Shown here: in pieces, positions 56,245 to 60,414 of the stretch
Layout of the letters: every line of letters begins with the position of its first letter
How positions within the stretch are numbered: the stretch's first letter is position 1
Assembly: GCF_001475545.1 (NCBI RefSeq)
Contig: NZ_LDQC01000039.1
Location: forward strand, 1 to 60,414
Origin: Curtobacterium luteum
GTDB taxonomy: Bacteria; Actinomycetota; Actinomycetes; Actinomycetales; Microbacteriaceae
Length of the DNA: 60,414 bases
Reading direction: 5' to 3'
The notes under the pieces: generated by a model
What the model was told of the DNA's origin: nothing
Databases searched by the model: none
Seen by the model: only the letters and a program-made list of their open reading frames with translations
Translations under genes and position numbers: made by a program

Positions 56245-57725
56245 CGGTGGGGATGAGCGAGGTCCTGCTCCGGACCGTCCGGCGCGTGGGGACGTCCGGC
56301 GCCCCTGCCGACGTGCGGCTCGTCGACGGGCGGATCGCCGCGATCGCGCCGGCCGGCACGCTCGACGCGTCCCGCCCCGACACCCAGCTGGTCGAGGCCG
56401 CCGGAGCGTGGCTCGGCCCCGGCCTCGTCGACCACCACGTGCACTTCGACCAGTGGGCGCTCGTCCGTCGACGGATCGACGTCTCGGGCTGCGACTCCGC
56501 CGAGGCGACCGCGGCCCTCCTGGCGGACGCGGCCCGGACCGGCGTGGCCGACAGTGTGCTCGTCGGGCACGGGTACCGCGACGGGATGTGGCCACGCCCC
56601 GCACGACGTGCGCTGCTCGACCAGGCAGCACCGGGCCTCCCGGTCGTCGTCATCGCCGCGGACCTGCACGCCGTCTGGTGCAACGCCCTCGCCCTCACGC
56701 ACTTCGCCGCGCTCGTCGGCCGGCCGCTCGCAGCGGGTGAGGACGGCGTCATGCGCGAGCAGGACGCGTTCGACGTGACCGGCGCGTTGTCGCGTGTGCA
56801 GGACGACGTGCTCGACGGCTACGTCGCGGACGCCGTCGAGGCGGCCGCGGCCCGCGGCGTGACGCGCGTGCGCGACCTCGAGATGGTGTTCGGGATCGAC
56901 CGGTGGACGCGGCGCGTGCGGGCCGGCACCGACGGCCTGCGCGTCGACTCGGGCGTGTACCCGGTCGAGCTCGAAGCAGCGATCGCGCGGGGGCTGCGGA
57001 CCGGCGACGTCGTCGAGGGCACCCGAGGACTCGTCCGGATGGGCCCGTTCAAGGTCATCACCGACGGGTCGCTCGGGACCCGGACGGCGGCGATGGCGGA
57101 CGGGTCGGGCGTGCTCGCGTACGCCTTCGAGGACCTCGTCGCGATGGTCCGCCGCGCTGTCGACGCCGGGCTGGTGCCCGCGGTGCACGCGATCGGCGAC
57201 CGGGCGAACACCCTCGCGCTCGACGTGTTCGAGGCCGTGGGTGCCCGCGGCACGATCGAGCACGCGCAGCTCCTCGGGCCGGACGATGTCGAGCGGTTCG
57301 CTCGGCTCGGGGTGGCGGCGTCCGTGCAGCCCGAGCACGCCATGGACGACCGGGACATCGCGGACCGGTACTGGGCGGGCGTCACCGACCGGGCGTTCGC
57401 GTTCGCGTCGCTCGACCGCTCCGGTGCCACCCTCCTGCTCGGGTCCGACGCACCCGTGGCGCCGCTCGATCCGTGGGTGTCGATGGCCGCCGCGGTGGGC
57501 CGGGACCGCGACGGCCGCGAGCCCTGGCATCCGGCCGAACGACTCGCGGCGGTGACCGCGTGGCGCGGGTCGACCGAGGGCGGTCGCGTGGGCCTCGGCG
57601 TCGGGGACGTCGCCGATCTCGTGCTGCTGGCGGAGGACCCGCTCGCCGCGTCCTCGACCGGGCTACGCGGCATGTCCGTGCTGGCGACCGCGATCGACGG
57701 GCGGTTCACCTACCGCGACGTGTGA
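56241..57725 (+). CDS. Amidohydrolase family 3 metal-dependent hydrolase (YtcJ-like)
   Basis: 494 aa TIM-barrel enzyme. Metal motif HHVHFDQW (His66, His68), conserved GPFKVITDGSLGTRTA, second metal His in HAIGDRANTLALD, IEHAQLL, and Asp in LGSDAPVAPLDPW. The group hydrolyses amides or imides of unknown physiological substrates. GTG at 56241 overlaps the upstream stop (GTGA), so it is coupled to the PaiB-like gene; an ATG at 56253 is the alternative. Converges with the Nei gene after 11 bp. Confidence 0.9.
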
Positions 57726-57736
57726 GCGGGACCGCG

Positions 57737-58666
57737 CTACTTCTGGTCCTTCGGGCACCAGTAGAGCTTGCGTCCGGCCATGTCGGCCATCCGGATCTCG
57801 GTGCCGCACACCCGGCAGGGCTCCCCCGCGCGGTGGTACACCCAGTGGCGGTCCTTGCGCGACCGGACGGCCTTCGCGTGGTCGGTCTTCGAGAGCCCGT
57901 CCATCGTGAGCATGAGACCGTCGCGGACACCGTCGTGCAGCAGCTTCGACCAGTCCTGCCAGAGCGCCTTCGCCTGCTTGACGGTGATCTTCTTGCCGGG
58001 CTTGTACGGGTCGATGCGCTGCCGGAACAGCAGCTCGGCGCGGTAGATGTTGCCGATGCCCGCGACCACGGACTGGTCCATGAGCAGCTGCCCGATCGCG
58101 ACGTTCCGCTTCCGGACGTTCTCGACGAAGGTCTTCTCGGCCTCGGGTCCGTCGTCGTTGATCGGGTCCGGTCCGAGCTTGTCGAGCGCGCGCTGGACCC
58201 CGGCGGGGTCCTCGACGACGCACGCGGTCGGGCCGCGGAGGTCGGCGACGGTGTCCTCGGTGAGGATCCGGACGCGCACCTGGCCGACCGGGTCCGGCGG
58301 GAAGGACTCGATCGGGTCCTCCGCTTTCTCCTGCTCGGCCATGCGGTACCGGGCGAGCCGTGGAGCGCCGATCGACGACAACGACTCCTCGCCGTCGCCG
58401 TCCTCGGACAGGGCCTCGGCCGAGGAGATCACCCCGGCGAAGTCCCACGCGCCGTAGAGGCCGAGGTGGACGCGGAGGAACAGGTCGTCCTCGAACTCCA
58501 GGAAGAGCTGCTTCGCGACGGCACGCGCGGCGACCATCCGCTTGCCGTCGAGCTGCTCCGCCCCGGCGGCGAAGCGTCCCTGCGGGCTGGACACCTCGCA
58601 GCGCTTGCCGACGAAGTGCCGGGCGAACTGGTTGGCGATGCGGTGGACGGAGTGACCCTCGGGCAT
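57737..58666 (-). CDS. DNA glycosylase/AP lyase of the Fpg/Nei family (Nei2-like)
   Basis: 309 aa. N-terminal catalytic MPEGHSVHR (Pro2, Glu3), the helix-two-turn-helix NVAIGQLLMDQSVVAGIGNIYRAELLF, and a C-terminal zinc-finger region CRVCG then YWCPKDQK. The last zinc Cys (normally CPxCQ) is replaced: the sequence reads CPKDQK, leaving three Cys. It removes oxidised bases from DNA in the cytoplasm. It follows rpiB by 18 bp on the same strand. Confidence 0.93.
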   Translation of the reverse strand: MPEGHSVHRIANQFARHFVGKRCEVSSPQGRFAAGAEQLDGKRMVAARAVAKQLFLEFEDDLFLRVHLGLYGAWDFAGVISSAEALSEDGDGEESLSSIGAPRLARYRMAEQEKAEDPIESFPPDPVGQVRVRILTEDTVADLRGPTACVVEDPAGVQRALDKLGPDPINDDGPEAEKTFVENVRKRNVAIGQLLMDQSVVAGIGNIYRAELLFRQRIDPYKPGKKITVKQAKALWQDWSKLLHDGVRDGLMLTMDGLSKTDHAKAVRSRKDRHWVYHRAGEPCRVCGTEIRMADMAGRKLYWCPKDQK

Positions 58667-58684
58667 GGAGCCTGTCTACCCGGC

Positions 58685-59173
58685 CTACTCGTCGATCTGC
58701 TTACCGGCGATGTGCCCCGTCGTCTCGTACTCCGCCAGCTGCGCGATGCGACGGGCGTGGCGCTCCTCGCCCGAGAAGGGCTCCGCGACGAAGAGGTCGA
58801 CGAAGCGCATGGCCTCGTCCTCGGTGTGCTGGCGGGCGCCGATCGAGATGACGTTCGCGTCGTTGTGCTGGCGGGCCAGGAGTGCGGTGGACTCGTTCCA
58901 CACGAGTGCGGCCCGGATGCCCTCCACCTTGTTCGCGGCGATCTGCTCACCGTTGCCCGAGCCACCGAACACGACACCGAGGGCCTCGACCCCGGCACGC
59001 TGGTCCTGCACGACGGCGTGTGCGGCGTTGATGCAGAACGAGGGGTAGTCGTCGAGCGCGTCGTACTCGGTCGGACCGTGGTCGACCACCTCGTGCCCGG
59101 CCTCGGTGAGGTGCTGGGCGAGGGTCTTGTTGAACTCGAGGCCGGCGTGGTCCGTTCCGAGGTGGATGCGCAT
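58685..59173 (-). CDS. rpiB: Ribose-5-phosphate isomerase B
   Basis: Interconverts ribose 5-phosphate and ribulose 5-phosphate in the pentose phosphate pathway. 162 aa, family length. TDHAGLEFNKTL at the N-terminus, Cys in SFCINAAHAV, and the phosphate loop GVVFGGSGNGEQIAANK. A -10 box TAGGAT (59181-59186) ends 7 nt before the ATG, so the message is probably leaderless. Cotranscribed with the Nei-type gene. Confidence 0.95.
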   Translation of the reverse strand: MRIHLGTDHAGLEFNKTLAQHLTEAGHEVVDHGPTEYDALDDYPSFCINAAHAVVQDQRAGVEALGVVFGGSGNGEQIAANKVEGIRAALVWNESTALLARQHNDANVISIGARQHTEDEAMRFVDLFVAEPFSGEERHARRIAQLAEYETTGHIAGKQIDE

Positions 59174-59180
59174 GGCCTCG

Positions 59181-59186
59181 ATCCTA
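59181..59186 (-). promoter_or_regulatory. -10 box TAGGAT for a leaderless rpiB message
   Basis: Minus-strand TAGGAT ends 7 nt before the ATG at 59173. Confidence 0.55.
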
Positions 59187-59195
59187 TTCCTGCGC

Positions 59196-59840
59196 CTACC
59201 GGCCCCTGACCACGACGACGACGTACCGCACGGGGTCGTCACCCGCGTTCCGGTACACGACGTCGGCCGGCTCGCCGAGCTCGATCCGGTCACCGGCACC
59301 GAGACGCGTCACCGTGTCGCCGACGACGAGTTCGAGCGTGCCGTCGATGACCCAGATGCAGTGCCGCAGGAAGGCGTACGCGGACGCCGGGTAGGCCACT
59401 TCGCGGCCGGCCGGGAGGCGCACCTCGGTCACGTCCGCGGGGAAGTCCGCACTCGAGACGGGACGGCGTCGGTACCCGGTGTCGGGATCGGTCCAGGAGT
59501 CCGCGGTCACCCCGCGCTGGACGCCGCGTGCTTCGTCAGGGTCGGTCGCCCTGGGCACCTCGTGGTCGAGTGCCTCGTCGAGGAGCTGCGAGATCGTGAG
59601 TCCGAACGCCCCGGACAGCCGCCCGAGGATCGTCGCCGTCGGGCTGGACACCCCGCGCTCGACGCGGTTGATCATGGCGCGGGAGACGCCGGACTCCTCG
59701 GCGAGCTCGGTCAGGCTCCACTTCCGCTCGGTCCGGAGTCGGCGGAGTCGGTCGCCGAGCCGTCGCTGTTCGGCGTCGTCGGTGGACCCCGCGTCCGCCG
59801 GTTCGGCATCCAGCCCGGCATCGTCTACGATCTGAGACAT
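59196..59840 (-). CDS. XRE family transcriptional regulator with C-terminal cupin domain
   Basis: 214 aa. Helix-turn-helix at about 28-82 (LRRLRTERKWSLTELAEESGVSRAMINRVERG), then a single cupin (VTEVRLPAGREVAYPA to DPVRYVVVV) that would bind a small ligand. The ATG at 59840 shares CATG with the start of the divergent acetyltransferase gene. Minus-strand TATGCT (59847-59852) ends 6 nt before it, so a leaderless message is predicted. Probable regulator of the GNAT gene. Confidence 0.9.
   Translation of the reverse strand: MSQIVDDAGLDAEPADAGSTDDAEQRRLGDRLRRLRTERKWSLTELAEESGVSRAMINRVERGVSSPTATILGRLSGAFGLTISQLLDEALDHEVPRATDPDEARGVQRGVTADSWTDPDTGYRRRPVSSADFPADVTEVRLPAGREVAYPASAYAFLRHCIWVIDGTLELVVGDTVTRLGAGDRIELGEPADVVYRNAGDDPVRYVVVVVRGR
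59826..59831 (+). promoter_or_regulatory. -10 box TACGAT for the GNAT gene, inside the XRE gene
   Basis: TACGAT ends 7 nt before the ATG at 59839 and lies within codons 3-5 of the divergent XRE gene. Confidence 0.6.
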
Positions 59841-60366
59841 GCCGACAGCATATGCGACGAACTCGGACCCGTCGGTCACCGTCCGGGACTGCGAGCCGCA
59901 CGATCTCGACGTCGTCCACGCCCTCCACGTCGACGCCGTGCTGCACTCGACCGCGATCTGGCAGGACGAGCCGCACCCGCGCCCGTGGTTCGACGTCTGG
60001 CTCGCCGACCGGCGGGCCGACGGCTTCCCGGTCCTCGTGGCCGACGTGGACGGCGTCGTCGCCGGGTACGCGACCTACAGCGGATTCCGGCCGCACGCCG
60101 GCTACCGCCACACGGTCGAGCACAGCGTCTACGTCGTGGAGCGGTTCCGCGGCCGTGGTGTCGCGACCGTGCTCATGGACGCCCTCGTCGCCCGGGCACG
60201 AACCGACGGCCACCACGTGCTGATGGCGGGGATCTGCTCGTCGAACACCGGGTCGATCGCGCTGCACGAGCGGCTCGGGTTCGAGACGGTCGGTGTCCTG
60301 CCCGAGGTCGGGCGCAAGTTCGACCGCTGGCTCGACCTGACGCTCATGCGGCTGCCGCTCGACTGA
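59839..60366 (+). CDS. GNAT family N-acetyltransferase (phosphinothricin acetyltransferase-like)
   Basis: 175 aa. Acetyl-CoA site at VEHSVYVVERFRGRGVATVLMDALV (motif A, RGRGVA), then SSNTGSIALHERLGFETVGVLPEVGRKFDRWLD, the end block typical of the PAT group, which acetylates phosphinothricin, methionine sulfoximine or similar amino acids. The actual substrate is not readable. Start codon shared as CATG with the divergent XRE-cupin gene. Confidence 0.92.
   Translation: MPTAYATNSDPSVTVRDCEPHDLDVVHALHVDAVLHSTAIWQDEPHPRPWFDVWLADRRADGFPVLVADVDGVVAGYATYSGFRPHAGYRHTVEHSVYVVERFRGRGVATVLMDALVARARTDGHHVLMAGICSSNTGSIALHERLGFETVGVLPEVGRKFDRWLDLTLMRLPLD
59847..59852 (-). promoter_or_regulatory. -10 box TATGCT for the XRE gene, inside the GNAT gene
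   Basis: Minus-strand TATGCT ends 6 nt before the ATG at 59840 and lies in codons 3-5 of the GNAT gene. Confidence 0.6.
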
Positions 60367-60368
60367 GC

Positions 60369-60400
60369 CGCCCCCGGGCTGCACCGACGAGGCGGGGGCG
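60369..60400 (+). terminator. Hairpin after the GNAT gene
   Basis: CGCCCCCG pairs with CGGGGGCG across a 16-nt loop, just after the stop codon. CCCGCGCCTCCCG at the window end looks like one arm of a further dispersed-repeat copy. Confidence 0.6.
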
Positions 60401-60414
60401 ACCCGCGCCTCCCG

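Overview
The window is chromosomal DNA of a high-GC actinobacterium, most likely Microbacteriaceae (Curtobacterium or a close relative). I base this on the strongly GC-biased third codon positions, the gene order ileS-folC-DUF4233-ndk, the paired clpP1/clpP2 next to tig and clpX, a translational T-box on ileS, and the absence of phage or transposase genes. The genus is an inference from sequence style, not a database result.

Layout. 1-6.9 kb: a repeat-tailed membrane protein (cut by the window edge), RNase E/G, then an oxidative-folding module (VKOR plus two convergent DsbA-like membrane thiol oxidoreductases). 6.9-12.75 kb: the minus-strand operon T-box-ileS-folC-DUF4233-ndk-dsbA-like. 12.8-23 kb: a CDF cation transporter, two GT-C glycosyltransferases under a TetR regulator, and a divergent peptide/nickel-type ABC transporter (binding protein, two permeases, one ATPase with two fused ABC domains). 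23-32.3 kb: an MHS-type MFS transporter divergent from valS, an alpha/beta hydrolase with a divergent TetR gene and two palindromic operators, a nested tandem-repeat array, and an M3 peptidase. 32.4-38.4 kb: proteostasis genes clpX, clpP2, clpP1 and tig, with a YcnI-CopC copper pair in between. 38.3-39.7 kb: tRNA-Pro, tRNA-Gly, rbsD and two small genes. 39.9-49.9 kb: a glycan locus (secreted GH18 Endo-H-like enzyme, GH38 alpha-mannosidase, GH5-like beta-mannosidase candidate, carbohydrate ABC importer, LacI repressor). 50-60.4 kb: a 50-aa orphan gene, an EamA exporter, a NarL-type two-component pair, a beta-lactamase-fold enzyme, a PaiB-like flavoprotein, an amidohydrolase, an Nei-type glycosylase, rpiB, an XRE-cupin regulator and a GNAT acetyltransferase.

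How the genes work together. The clearest candidate system is the 39.9-49.9 kb locus. A secreted Endo-H-like enzyme would release high-mannose N-glycans from glycoproteins, the ABC importer would take them up, and cytoplasmic GH38 and GH5 enzymes would strip alpha- and then beta-mannose, with LacI-type control. The proteostasis block holds chaperone and protease together. VKOR and the two DsbA-like proteins form a disulfide relay.

Beyond the genes, the non-coding sequence is unusually structured. A 15-bp element (GGCCTGGAGGCGCGG) recurs both as palindromic hairpins between genes and as half-copies inside reading frames. Several intergenic gaps hold short tandem arrays with units of 6, 8, 10, 19 or 28 bp. 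At least nine genes have a TANNNT -10 box placed 6-7 nt before the start codon, which predicts leaderless mRNAs. One divergent pair starts both genes from the same CATG.
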